DNA from: Carallia brachiata
Taxonomy: Eukaryota > Streptophyta > Magnoliopsida > Malpighiales > Rhizophoraceae
Length of the DNA stretch: 64,000 nt
Assembly: GCA_021464245.1 (NCBI GenBank)
Contig: JADCRB010000071.1
Location: forward strand, 2,294,001 to 2,358,000
Direction: 5' to 3'
Below are positions 10,821 to 23,100 of the stretch, piece by piece. Numbering within the stretch: position 1 is the first letter of the stretch; each line of letters opens with the position of its first letter. The translations under genes and the position numbers were made by a program. The notes beneath the pieces were generated by a model, which was not told the DNA's origin, ran no database searches, and worked only from the letters and a program-made list of their open reading frames with translations.

Positions 10821-13800
10821 TTATCGACGATCGGTTGAAGTAAATGAATTTGAGAATCCTCCTGGAATACTTGATTGAGTTTCAGTGCGAGACATACCGT
10901 TGAACATGGTTGATGTACCTTCATCAGCTTGCCATCTCTGCAAACGTTGAGGAAGGCTCATGTTGAGGTTGATTCCAGATGTGTCTTCCTCCTCTTGACA
11001 AGAAGGTTTCCACTGGTCCACAAGGGGTGCCAATACATTGACTGCATGGCCCATGTCTGGGCGTTGCTGTGGCTCGCGAGCAGTGCAATGCCCTGCTAGC
11101 TCGGCCACTTTGGAAATGCTAACTAATGTTTCCTCATCAGGATTTAGAGTTTCATCAATTGCCTCTGGCAAATTCTCTTTGTTAATTATGACCCTGCGGA
11201 ACCATGCAACCAAATGAGACTTTTCTTCTGGCATCGAATCATCTAAAGCTTTTTGCCCTGTGATCATCTCCATCAAAATCACGCCAAATGCATAGACATC
11301 CACTTTTGTTGTCACTCTTCCAGTTGCTGCCCCAAAAAAGCAAAGGTTCAGCTCACACTCATACTCGTACGCCATCAATATGAGTAAATTAAAAGCCAAG
11401 ATAAGGCAAACCTTAAATGAAATGGATGGAAATTCCATAGAAAAGTGAATAGTGATAATGACAGTGATGTATGACAATAAGGAAAGCAACAAAATTGTAC
11501 CAACTTTGCTAGAAGCAATACAAAATGCATCAGAAACACGTTAAAGGAAAATGGGAGTGTCCTGAATAAGTTGAACCTTTTGGCAGCTAATATCCACCAT
11601 TTGAAAAGCTCAACCACCATAGATCAATAATAATCCTTGTCATCAATAACTAATCAGCTGATATGTTCATTTCATCATTCCTTAACAATGCAGAAGATAC
11701 AAACCACGAAAAAGAAAGAGCTGAAGCCCTTGACCCAAACAAAAGAAAAGGATCTACCAAATGGCTACTGCAAGACAATGCTTCCCACAGACCAAAGATA
11801 CTAGACATCATCATAATCTTTTTGTATGCAAAAATCTTACCACAAAAGTGAGATCGTTAGGAAACAATTAACTCTATTAGATGGAGGCAAGGCAAGTATT
11901 CTAACCAAATCAATTTACAGAAATGAAGCATGGATTTTTCTTTTTGAACATTTGATATGTCCAAACCAATTGATAAACCCAGTACAACAACTTTGAAGGA
12001 AGTTTAGGCAATTCAAATTATTAACTCAACAATCAAATACAAGAAATATAACAAGTTACCACCTACAAAAAAAATCGATTCAATTTACATCAACACTAAA
12101 TTCCAAAATTATAGATCATGGAAGTTCAACTCTTTGCTTACCAGCATACTCGGGCGCAAGATAGCCAAATGTTCCTGCCAGCCTTGTTTCCATGGAATAC
12201 TTTCCATCTGGTGCGAGTTTGACCAAACCAAAGTCCGCTACCTTAGCTCTCATATCATCCCCAAGAAGTATGTTCGACGGCTTCAGATCTCTGTGAATAA
12301 AACTCTGCTGTGCCAAGCTGTGCAAATATTCAACTCCTCGGGCCACATCCAGGGCAATGGTAATCCTCTGCTTCCAAGTTAGAGGAGAGTTCCTATGTCC
12401 TCGCCATTCAAACAAATTTTGTGCTAGGGTACCCTGTGGCATGTACTCATATACTAAAAGCCGCTCATTGCCATGTACACAGTATCCCAGAAGAGCAACC
12501 AAATGCCTGTGTCTCACTTTAGTAAGCACTGCAATCTCTGCCTGGAACTCATTCACTCCCTTTGAACCTAATCCTTCCATTCTCTTGACAGCAATCTTTG
12601 TCCCATCATGCAATTCCCCTTTATAAACCACGCCAAAACCTCCCTGCCCCAAAATATTTTTCTCACTAAAATTTTCTGTAACCTGTACAAGAACTTCAAT
12701 TGAAATCACAACATTTCCACCATCGAAAATGTGACGATCGCTATGAGTACTGCTACTTGAACTATGCATGTCACTAAGAACACCATAGCCATTCTTAACA
12801 ACTGCATTCCCATTCTCCTCATCCTTAACTACTGCACTGGACTTTCCACGCCTCTTCTTGACAACGTACTTGAAAATCACAAACACTACAACAGCAATAA
12901 AAACAACAGCAGCAATAACAATCCCAGCAATCAGACCTGGGGACATGGACATACCAGATTTTCCGGTTTTGTTGGAGCCGGGCGATGCTGCCCCGCCATT
13001 TCCAGAATCCTTACCCCAAGAATTGCCGGTTGTAGTGATCCTCACAGAATTTGCAAAAGAAGGAATTTTCCCAGTAAGATTGTTATTGGAGACATCTATA
13101 ACCTGAAGTTGTGCCAACTTTGTCAGGTCGTCAGGAATCGAACCGGTCAAATAATTATCACTCAGATACAAGTTTCTTAAAGCAGTGAGATTGGCAAATG
13201 CAGGAGAGATAGTCCCCGAAAGACGCTGCTTTGCCAAGTTCACCGTAACAACTTTTTTCTGTGTATCACACGTGATAAATGCCCATTTATTGCAAGCATC
13301 ATTCCCATCCCAGGAATCAGACAACGTCACAGGATACCCAAAAGCACCTGCAATCTCCAGCAATGTGGTCACCTGCGGATCACAGGCAACCCCAGGATCG
13401 CTCACACAGAAATTGTTGATTCCACTATTGTCCACTTTCACACCTGTCGAGAATTCCGGGACAGGGCCTTGCAATTTGTTGTTTGACAAAGAAATATTCA
13501 CCAACCCAGGAAGCGAAACCAAAGATGGCGGCATGATCCCAGTAAACTGGTTATCTCTGAGCTGCAAATCAAACAAGTTATTACATTTTGACAAATCAGG
13601 AATGGGACCAGTGAACTGATTCTTTTGTAACCACACTTGCTTTAACTGGGCCATGGAAGAAAACACATCTATACCACCAGTTAGACCCATTTTCTGATTA
13701 TTGATCAACAAGTTCTGAATCCCAGATTTTGCAAGAGAAGCAGGCAAAGAACCCGTCAAATTGTTATAAGAAAGCCTCAGGTTCTGCAAGCTTGGAAGGG

Positions 13801-14362
13801 AGTCAAACATATCAGGTATAATGCCCATAATATTGGCTTGGCTGGCCTCGAAATTTGTCAAGCTTGCAGATTGAGAAAGATCAGTGGGAATTGACCAAGA
13901 TTCAAGATTGTTGTTCTGGTTGATGCTAAAGAATTGCAAGCCGGTGAGGCCTTGAAAGAAACCTGAAGGAATGCTCGTAAAGTTGTTGTTGCCGAGGTAG
14001 ATTTCTTTAAGGGAGGACATGTTTGCTAGAGAAGGGAGGGGTCCGGAGAGCCGGTTTTGTTGGAGAGAGAGGCTCTGGAGATTGGAAAGAGTGGAGAGCT
14101 CGGCGGGCAAATTGCCGGAGACACCTTTGTTGGCGAGTTTTATGGAAGTAACGCGGTTGGAGGAATCGCAGCTGATGCCATCCCATTTGCAGTAGCCCTT
14201 GGCGGAGCTGGTGGACCAAGATGGTGGCGTTGGGGTCAGGGCGGCGGCTAGTTTTAGAATGGCAGCCGAGTCGTCCGCCGCCGCCGCCCTGTTGCAGAGG
14301 AGGAGAGGGAGGAGGCAGAGGAGGAGGAGGAGGAGGAGGAAGGGGCTGACAGGACGGCACAT
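10821..14362 (-). CDS. TMK-type LRR receptor-like kinase
   Basis: Plasma-membrane receptor kinase of the TMK family, which in Arabidopsis acts in auxin signalling at the cell surface. Two exons, 12142-14362 and 10821-11326, joined in the codon GCA (G|CA), give 908 aa. Intron 11327-12141 (815 nt) has GTAAGC and GCAG ends. Order: leucine-rich signal peptide (about 1-27); first LRR block; a Cys-containing spacer; second LRR block after [12 protein letters not shown]; one transmembrane helix (about 480-505); kinase with [11 protein letters not shown] loop, AVKRME lysine, HRDLKPSN catalytic loop, [13 protein letters not shown] and [11 protein letters not shown]. The intron falls just before [15 protein letters not shown], the usual TMK position. 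All kinase key residues are present, so it should be active. It is close to both TMK1 and TMK4, so no symbol is assigned. Confidence 0.95.
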
Positions 14363-14613
14363 TGCGCAGACAGAAACAGAGAGAGGAAGGAATGGGTTGG
14401 AAAATGGAAATTCTTCGTTGGAATGTGTTGGATTGTGGCTTTAATTAAATCCTAAAACAAGAATTAAAAAGGCTGAGATTAATGGTAATCATTATTAACT
14501 GCCTCGTTGTATTTGGCTATAGTTTGCTTCATAAAGTCGTTTCTTCCGTTTTTATTCCTTACAATTAATAACTAACAGAAGCCCGTTAGAGAGGATCCTA
14601 TGCACGGGGGAGG

Positions 14614-14657
<44 letters not shown>

Positions 14658-15340
14658 AACAGCGCGTGGACCACCTACATGGCTGGCCTTTTTAATTTTC
14701 TTTTTTTTTTTGAAAAAATATACTGTATACATACAATTAAATAATAAATAAAATGTGTAGAAAAAATTTAAAAAAAAAGTGTAAACAAATATCAAAAGAT
14801 ACCATTTACAGATATTTCTAATGAAATCCTCAGTCACTCAATCCTCTGTTCATCCATTTTCTTAACAGAACCATTAAAAAGATCAATTACATTGTGTTTG
14901 AGAAAAGAAAAAGTGATATCACATGTTTTTTTTTTGTCTTTTTTTTTTTTTTTTTCAGGGTTCTTGGGTTTTGTTTTGTTTTTTTTAATCAAGTTGCTGC
15001 AGATTTGAGTGTGGTGAGTAACTTCTCTTATTATTCACTCAAAAAAAAAAAAATCTCTTATTATGTTTCTCATGTGACTTATTAGTAGTTAAAAATTTTA
15101 GATGTTTATTTTTAAAATTTTGAGTTCTAATATTGAAAATGAGTCATCAAAAAATAAATTTGTCTTATTATTATTTTGCAATAATTTTATTTCCAAAATT
15201 TAAGAATGGTTTTTCCACTAATAGTAAATAGAATATCTATCAATATGATGAATTTTTAAACGCATGAAGAAAAAAAAAAACAAAAGATTTAAAATGAAAA
15301 CCATAAAAAAAAAGAAAAGAAAACTTAACGTCTCAACCGA
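14363..15340. other. TMK upstream region and intergenic DNA
   Basis: No gene seen. A GA-repeat tract at about 14609-14655 lies 250-290 bp upstream of the TMK start and may be part of its promoter (GAGA/CT-rich tracts are frequent there). The rest is AT-rich with long T and A runs. Confidence 0.5.
14609..14655. repeat. GA microsatellite upstream of TMK
   Basis: Mostly uninterrupted GA units, slightly broken by AAAG. It reads as a CT tract on the TMK coding strand. Confidence 0.85.
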
Positions 15341-15341
15341 C

Positions 15342-15404
15342 CATACCATTTCTTTTTTTTTTTTAATGATTTTTGTAGCATACTTTTTTTGTTTTTGTTG
15401 GCCT
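15342..15404 (-). mobile_element. Remnant of an earlier retroposed tail
   Basis: CATACCATTTCTT followed at once by a T-run (15353-15364) and about 40 nt of sequence up to the MITE. The same 13-mer recurs at 15877 and 16503. The layout fits a very short poly-A-tailed insertion (minus orientation) into which the MITE at 15413 later inserted. Confidence 0.4.
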
Positions 15405-15879
15405 GTTACAGCCAAGGTTGTCAGAATCGGACCGGTCATCGAACCGGAAACATTAGTGGGTCAAGGTTCAACCGGTTGAACCGGTCGAATCGGTATTTGA
15501 ACTGGTATTTAATAATATATATGTGTATAAAAGTAATTATAAAAATAATATTTATAAATAGTGATTAAATATTAATTTTTCTAATTTTAATGATAAAATT
15601 GAAATTTTTAATAAATTTAGGACTAAATTAAACTTTTAAATTAAAGTTAATGCTTAAATTATAATTTAAATAACATTTGGGGTCAAATTATAATTTATGA
15701 AATTTTTAATTTTATTATACCGGTCCAACCGCTCCGGTTTTGACCGGTTCTTGACCGGTTTTGACCGGTTTGAGTCACCCTTCGAAATTTACCAAAACCG
15801 GTCCGGACCACCGGCCGGTCCCCGGTTCAATCGGTCCGACCGGCCGGTCCGGTCCGGTTCTGACAACAGTAGTTACAGC
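15405..15879. mobile_element. hAT-like MITE, ACCGGT-rich, copy 1
   Basis: Non-coding element of 459 bp (15413-15871) with an exact 8-bp target duplication GTTACAGC at 15405-15412 and 15872-15879. Terminal inverted repeats are CAAGGTTGTCAGAATCGG on the left and, read inward from the right, TACTGTTGTCAGAACCGG. Both ends are crowded with CCGGTT/ACCGGT motifs and the middle is AT-rich. The 8-bp duplication and the TIR start suggest the hAT superfamily. A second copy lies at 18841-19539. Confidence 0.85.
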
Positions 15880-16515
15880 ATACCATTTCTTTTTTTTTTT
15901 TTTTTTTTTTTTTGTGAAAGAAGAATCTTAAAGCCAAGTTAGGGCACAACTGCAAGGCCACCTGACGGGCCCATTTCACTCCAATTATATCCTGCTTCAG
16001 AATTTGTGCTACCCCTTTTGGAGGCTCAAGCAGCACATGCAGGCCCCTATCTAAAATATACGCATAGTTGGCAATCCAATCAGCGACCTGATTTGCTTCC
16101 TTGTACACATGAAACATTGTCACTGACCAGCTCTTCCTTGACAACCCCCTGCAGCTCTCAACCAAGTTAGCCAAAGGGCAGACACCCGAAATTTCCTCCC
16201 GTAACATTGCTAATGCCGTAGCAGAATCTGTCTCCAATGGATCTTTCTGAAACCATAAAGCCAAGCCAGCTCTAGACCACTAAGGAACCCCCATAATTCG
16301 GCCGTCAGAGCACTACAATAGCCAATATTCTGCGCATAACCCATCGGCCATTTTCCTGTCATGTCCCGAAGCACTCCACCTGCACATGCTTCCCCAAGAC
16401 TGCCCCTTGATGACCCGTTGGAATTAAGCTTGATCCATTCTCATGCTGGCGGAGACCACCCTATTAGCTGCATCTCAATGGAGACCACCCTATTACCAGC
16501 AGCATACCATTTCTT
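15876..16515 (-). mobile_element. 5'-truncated LINE fragment (RNase H) with 16-bp target duplication
   Basis: Minus-strand piece of a LINE encoding most of an RNase H domain, from WIKLNSNGSS near 16430 through ELWGFLSGLELA, LETDSATALAML and YKEANQVADWIAN. The part before about 16264 is in another frame, so it is frameshifted. A long poly-A (T-run at 15891-15912) marks the 3' end. The perfect duplication CAGCATACCATTTCTT at 15876-15891 and 16500-16515 frames the insertion. At the 5' junction the 16-mer GGAGACCACCCTATTA occurs twice (16451 and 16480). It belongs to the same family as the fragment at 2406-2782. Confidence 0.9.
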
Positions 16516-16559
16516 GCAACGAAAAGAGGCAAGGGGTATGCCATTCTACCTAAGGATAT

Positions 16560-17090
16560 TTACGGTTCGATTAACTGAACTGAATCAGTATAATTGTTCT
16601 TAAACTAAAATTTTCAGTTATGCAAAATTAAAAATTGTTCCTAAACTAAAAATTCAGTTAGCTAAAATTCGGTTAACTGAAAATTTTAATTCAGTTTTGA
16701 TTAAGTGTTCGGTTAATTGAATTTAATAACAAAAAATTATAATTGTAATTTAAATGTAAAAAATATTATATATATATATATATAATTATAACTATTATTA
16801 CATATAAAAATAAATAAGTAATTATTTGAGATATAATATTTTATTAGTTAATAATTATTGTATTAGTAATATTTTTTCTTGTTATTAAAAATACATAAAT
16901 AATAATATTTCTATTTGATTCGAGTAACTACGTTTTTTTTAATATTAAAAACTAAAACTGAATTAAAAATTTTTATTTTTATTCGGTTTATTTAACTGAA
17001 TATAAAATCGATTCGATTAACTAAAAATTTAATTCAATTCAGTCTGATTTTTCGATTAATTAAAATTTTTAATTTTTTCGAGCAACCCTA
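16560..17090. mobile_element. Partial MITE-like element rich in CGGTTAA motifs
   Basis: AT-rich block with many copies of CGGTTAA/TTCGATTAAC in both orientations, ending TTCGAGCAACCCTA, whose reverse complement TAGGGTTGCTCGAA is a typical TIR start. The matching left terminus is missing, so the element is probably truncated or diverged. Confidence 0.5.
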
Positions 17091-17299
17091 ATTATTTTTT
17101 TGGCCTTTTTAGAAGCTGAAAATCAGCTGATTAGAGAGTAAAATGATAAAATAAGAGGTCTAAATATCAAATTTCAAACTTATTATTTTCAACCAATACA
17201 GTTAGAGTTGTGTCCATAAACAACCCCAATTCTACCAGTAACAACAAAATCGTAGAACTGGACTAAGGTTCGGGATAAAGCCCAATAAGTCCACTATTA

Positions 17300-18010
17300 A
17301 TAGCAATCTCTCGCTACATTGGGCTGATTCGCTGTCAATGGAACTGGGCCGAAGAGGAAAGCTCATTTCTGATCCCGAAACAGCAAACATCGCCAGCTCA
17401 GCTTAAACCGCCGTACATCAACGGTATAAAAAAAAAAACAAAACAAAACAAAAAGGGAAGCTTCTAGTCTCTTGTACGGCGGAGATGGATCATTCTTTTT
17501 TATTTCCTTCAGTGTTCTAAAATTGTGATCATTTATCTCGATTGGAGTTCGGCGCCGGAGATGGATCGGAGAGCCTAGAGTACTGGTCTGATTGCTGCCG
17601 CACAACCATGTGGATTTCCCTTTGGAGATCAAGAAATCGATTCTACTCACACAAACGTAACGCAGGTTTCTTTTTTTCTTTTTGTTTTGAAGTTTTAATC
17701 GCTGAAATCTTCTAATTTTTGTAGTTCTTTTTTTCAATCGGCAAGTCTTTTGCGTGTTTTATTTCAAGAATTCAGGTTATTTCTCCTTTATTTTTTTTAG
17801 ACATGTTTAGTCACTAAAAAAATCTTCTTCTTGTTTGGATTTTTTTTTAAACTGGAATTCGGTTTTTTTTTTTCTCATGTTTATTTCAATAATTGAGGTT
17901 TCTTTTCCGCCCTATTTAGTTATTTTCAATCACTGAATATTTTATTTCATTATTTTGTTGCAAGAATATAATTTAATTCAACTTTTTCAGTTAATTTCTT
18001 TTTAGTACTC
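17300..18010 (+). repeat. Diverged duplicate of the TT9-like 5' region, copy A
   Basis: Shares the first exon and the T-rich start of intron 1 with 19640-20140: CACAACCATGTGGATTTCC against CACAATCGTGGGGTTTTCT, then several blocks of the form CAAGAATT-GAGGTTTC and TTTCAATCACTGAAT. The intervening 1.6 kb holds transposons and another direct duplication. Confidence 0.65.
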
Positions 18011-18202
18011 ACTAGTGATTTCTGGACATTAGTTGAATCGGCCTCTTTGGGGCCTGCACCCAAAATAGGAGAAATCAAAGATTTGTGGGGGCAAAAAAAA
18101 AAGAAAATACTTATTAGCTTCAATTATTGTATGATAATGCAAAATATTTTTTATTTTCTTTTTGTTGGTGTACCTATTTTTATTAAATTTTTATAAGTGC
18201 AT

Positions 18203-18745
18203 TTACTAGGATACGTGTTATTTATTATTATTTTAAAGGAGGGATCTGATGCTCCAACAATAATGAAAAAATATTCGTATTTTGAGTGTATTTATTTTTG
18301 GCGGTGTTACAGTAAAAAATGTATTGATATTTTTAAAATAAAAATTTATATTTTTGAAATATTTGTTATTTTAGATAATGGTATAGAACACGATCCAAAT
18401 ATCACGATATAGAGTATGACTGAATTGACAGTTTTTTTTTAATTTATTTTTTCTCCCGTTCTATTATTTTGATTTTAGCCTTTCACTAAATACGGCTCTT
18501 GCATGACCCTTTAAAAAAAAAATAACTGTTTTTCATGAGCAATCGTGAAACTTATATTCGTGACAAATAGCACAACCCTTACTAGTACGTGTTATTTATT
18601 ATTATTTTAAAGGAGGGATCTGATGCTCCAACAATAATGAAAAAATATTCGTTTTTTGAGTGTATTTATTTTTAGCGGTGTTACAGTTGAAGATGTATTG
18701 ATATTTTTAAAATAAAAATTGATATTTTTGAAATATTTGTTATTT
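18203..18745 (+). repeat. Direct duplication of about 170 bp
   Basis: Segments 18203-18373 and 18579-18745 are almost identical, including ACGTGTTATTTATTATTATT, GGAGGGATCTGATGCTCC and GCGGTGTTACAGT. Differences are a few substitutions and a 2-nt indel. The 200-nt spacer is unrelated. It lies between the two copies of TT9-like exon 1. Confidence 0.85.
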
Positions 18746-18832
18746 TTATATTTTAAAAATTATTAATTTTATTTTAAACATATTAATCGTAATTTTAATC
18801 GGATACAGTTTAAAAAAAAAAAAAAAAGTCAG

Positions 18833-19547
18833 GCCGTGTACAATGTTGTAAGAACCGGACCGGACATTGAACCAGAAAGTTTAGTGGTTCAAAGTCCAAC
18901 CGGTTCAAGGTCCAACCGGTTCAACCAGTTTAACCGGAAATTGAATCGATAAAATCGGTATTTAATATTAAATATATAAAAAAATATTTATATATATTAT
19001 ACATCAAAATTTATATGTAAAATGTAATATTATAATACATATATATGTATTATAATACTTACATTTATAAATTTAAAATATATGATTTAGAATTTATTAT
19101 AGGATAGAATTAACAATTTAAAAAAAATTAATAATTATCTTAACAAAAAAAAGAAAATAATAAGTGTTAATTTATAAGAAATATAAAATAGTATGTGTCT
19201 TATATAAAACATTTGAGAAAATAACAAGTAAAAAAAAAAAAAGATAACAACAAGTTATAAGTTAGTCTAGTGGTATGAGACTTACCTTTCATGTTGGAGG
19301 TCAATGGTTCGAAAACTAAATTCTACAAAGTTGAGTGAAATTTTTTGTTAATAATTAAAATGACCAACCCGGTCAACCCGGGACCGGTTCACCGGTCCGA
19401 CCGGTTGAATCGGTCCGTTGACCGGGTTTTGACCGGTCCGGTTCTAAACAAATTTAGGCTATAACCCGAACCGGACTTCTGACCGGTCACCGGTCCGACC
19501 GGTTGAACCGGCCGGTCCGGTCCGGGTTTGACAACAATGGCCGTGTA
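18833..19547. mobile_element. hAT-like MITE, ACCGGT-rich, copy 2
   Basis: Element of 699 bp (18841-19539) flanked by the exact 8-bp duplication GCCGTGTA at 18833-18840 and 19540-19547. TIRs are CAATGTTGTAAGAACCGG and, read inward from the right, CATTGTTGTCAAACCCGG. The ends resemble copy 1 at 15413-15871, with CCGGTT clusters at both ends. It is longer than copy 1 partly because a tRNA-like segment sits inside it at about 19255-19350. Confidence 0.85.
19255..19350 (+). mobile_element. tRNA-like (SINE-type) segment nested in MITE copy 2
   Basis: TTAGTCTAGTGGTATGAGAC resembles a pol III A box and GGTCAATGGTTCGAAAAC, about 35 nt later, a B box. The segment is absent from the shorter MITE copy. 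No tRNA cloverleaf with an acceptor stem was found, so a SINE head is more likely than a tRNA gene. Confidence 0.45.
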
Positions 19548-19639
19548 TGCTTGCTCAGCAATAATTGACGAGGAGTCCGCTGTAATTGTGAAATATTATT
19601 ATTGACCTGATCTCATAAAAGTAACTTGGGCCAAAAGTT

Positions 19640-20140
19640 GGTAAATCCCAGGTTCGTCAGGGACAAAATTGCCAAACCGCCAACTCTCGAACGGATAGAA
19701 AGCCATTGTTGACCGTTGCACAATCGTGGGGTTTTCTCTTTGGAGACGAAGAGATCGATTCGCCTTAAGACGAACTCAGGTTTCCTTTTCCTTTCTTCGT
19801 CGCTTATATCTTTGTACAAGAATTGAGGTTTTTATTTTTCTTTTTTTTTCTTCTTCTCTTTTTTTTTAAGTACTTTCAATAACTAAATTTTTTTTTTTTT
19901 TAATTTCCTTTCAAGAATTCCAGTTTCTTTTTCCATATTTTTTTAGCCATCTTCAATCACTAAATCCCGTTTCTTTCTATTTTTTCCTCCCCAAGAGCTG
20001 AGGTTTCTTCTCCCTTTTCTTTATGATTATTTCAATCAGTAAATCTTTTGTTTTTTTTTTTTTTGTTTGTGATGTATTTATAAGAATTCAATTTAGTTCA
20101 ATCTTTTCGGTTAGGTGGATGCTCCTTTTCTTTCTTTTTT
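19640..20140 (+). repeat. Diverged duplicate of the TT9-like 5' region, copy B
   Basis: Counterpart of 17300-18010. Its exon 1 remnant reads SLWRRRDRF and ends in CAG before GTTTCC, as in the parent gene, but it has lost the ATG and carries an indel. Since the remaining exons follow this copy, it was probably the original first exon. Confidence 0.6.
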
Positions 20141-23100
20141 TTTTCCCCAGAAAAAAACATATTTATTGTTAGTGCTCTGTAATAATTTGGGCAAAATAAT
20201 TAAAATCAACATCATGGCACTTCACTCTTTGGATAAGAACCTATCTGAACCTGCCCATGTGATCCCAATGACCGTGTAATGTAGTTTTCTGGTTTGACGA
20301 ATGTGTTTTGCATGGCGAAATACTGTTTTTTGATTTTTTTTGGTGCAAAATGTAGCACATTGCCTCCAGTGCATTTACTATCTAAAAGGGTTGAGCCATT
20401 TATCAAGATTAGGAGGTAATGATAATTGTAATTTATTATGGGTAAGGACACTATTGCTGACATAATAACCCATTTATCATGTAGGCATTGGGATTTAATG
20501 ATTTGTGCTTTTTTCTTGGCCGATGCCAGACTGGTTTGGTTTTGACTGTTGGAAGCCTGTTGTTATGGGTAATTGTGTGTTGACTGCTGTTGCCCGTAAC
20601 TGTTTTTTGCCCAGAGGATAGCAGACGGTGAATTGTTTGATGCAACTACTGTTAACTGGTGATGTTGAATAGTTGCATAACCAATAAGGAATAAGAGCTG
20701 AAATTATTGAGATGCAACTTTGTTCAAACATCCTAAATTGTTACAATCAAGAGTTGTTTTGTTCCAAAGAAGTACCTTTTTTTATTATTTTCAATTGCCT
20801 GCAGCCTATTACCTAGCAGTTGTTCTTAACACTGGTGTTAAAATTTTACTAACATTCATTATACTGTTGTTGGGGACTGACTAGCAATTGCTTCCAAAAG
20901 TTAAACAAGCAAACTCATGTTTTCCTTATTTTTCTAGATTTTTTAACTGATCAGCCGCAGATCGTTCAAATTGTCAGCAAGGTTGATCAGGTGATTTTTA
21001 TATTTGTAATGTCTATATTGTTCTTCCAAATTCAGCTCATTTCTGTTCTATAATGTCAACTTACTTTTTCTGTTGCGAAGGATTTTGTTATTGAGGCTGT
21101 GAGATCTATATCAGAGTTGATGGCATGTGGTGATCAGCATGATTCGAATTTTCTTGGGTAAGACTTCTTAAAATTCTGAATGTCCTGTGAAATTTATGTT
21201 TTGTTCCCTGGCTATTTTATGCTTCCATGCTGCAGATTTTTTACGGAAAAACAAGTTTTGGGGGAGTTGTACAAATACTAAAGATAAATAGGACCTTAAC
21301 TGTTTCACTTCAGTTGCTGCAGACAATGAACATCATGATATAGAATCAAGAGATGAGCATGCCATATGTAAGCTGGTTACTTGAGATTAGTTTTTGTGCT
21401 GGTATTCACTTAATATTAAATTATTGCAGATACATCAATTGACTTACCTTCTAATTTGTGCAGACTATATGTTGAGTAATGAGCATGTCAACTTTTTAAT
21501 CACTTGTACATATAACTTTTGCAATGGAGAGCGTCTTACTACATTTCCTTCTTAAGGTGCGTACTTTGTTATTGAAGCTGTGGTTGTAGTGATCGGAAGA
21601 TCTGTAGTAGAATGGGTTTTTTGCTTTGTAATTATGAAATGTTGACGAATCTGTACTACGGGTTTTCAGCATATTCTTTATTGAATTGATTTGATTGTGT
21701 CTTCTGTATGAGATCCTTAATGTTTGTCCAGTGGACTTGAATTCACCAACAAAAGTTGAATTTTCCGTTATATCCACTATCACAGCGGATAGCTTACATA
21801 TTCTAGAATCTAGTTGGAAATGACATCTGAACCATTATAATGATTTTTGTGTTCTACTATAGTAGAGATGGCATGAAATTTCACATTAAGCTGGCCAGGA
21901 ACCTAGAAAGTTCTTTGTTCTGATGAGTTTATTCTTTTGCAGCGATACATGCAACTCAACTTCATTTCCCTTAATATTTAAACCCAAAGTAGGAGATTCT
22001 TTTTTGGCAATACATGCATTTCAGATGCATGGAGTCTTTCTCTGATCCTTTGTTGGAAGCAAATTATCAATAAACTTTAGCAATAGGAGATTCCTTTTGC
22101 AAGCATCTCACCATTTGAGGTCCTCCTTTTTCCTCAGTTGTTGAAAATAATTTAAATATATTTTTTGTGCCTGGAGGTCAGTGCTTTAACTAGCAACCAT
22201 TGAGTTAGTGGATGACTGTGCTTTGCCTGCACCCATCAGATTTAGCTATGTTATTTGGCACTATTGTTCACTTGCTGGTTACTGTAGGTTTTTGGCGTCT
22301 TGCACTTTCATTTCTCTTATCTAAAGTGAATCATTCTTCTTATTTCATGCACTCGCTTGTGCTTATTAATGTGTCATTGTTATATGTTCTTGATATTTTT
22401 CCTTTCTGCTTTCGGAAATTATGAAGAAGTCATTTCCTTTCCACTGTATTTTGAGGTGATTTGTTTTGCTTTCCATGAAGCGAATGTGATTGCTGCCACA
22501 GTACGGGATGTGGTGCCAAATGTTTATTGTGGTGGGCAACTACTTTCCTCCCTGTTTCCTTGTCCTTTGCTTTGTTTGCTGTTAGTGCAATTATACCTGG
22601 ATGTCAACAAGTGTTAATTAGTATTTGCTCGTATGCCTTTAGTTGGAAATATATCTGTCAACAGATTTGTGGCGAAAGCTCCTCTTGCTGATTCTTTTTC
22701 AAATTTGATTACATTTTTCTGGAAGCATTGCATTGATCTAAATGGAAACTGTCAAAGTATGATACACACACGCACGCATGCACATCCATGCACACACATT
22801 AAAAGTCATATGCATGTTTCTAAATATTACTATACTTATCAAAACAGAAACCCACGCCCAGATGCAACCACCACAATTTTTTCTGCCGTAGATGAAATCA
22901 AAGACAATCTTTACTAATTTAATGATGTCATCTCTACTGGAGTTCCTGGTGTTGTGAGGTTAATTACAATCAAGATTTTGCAAGATACTTCCATTGCTTC
23001 CTCCATCTTTGCAGTCAGATGCCTTTAATGTAATGAGCTTGTACTTTTTGTTTGCTTTGATAGATGCTTTAACTTTTTATTCCTGCGCCTTTATGATTAT

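Noticed and set aside
19255..19350. Possible tRNA gene
   Set aside because: A- and B-box-like motifs only; no acceptor stem or proper anticodon arm.
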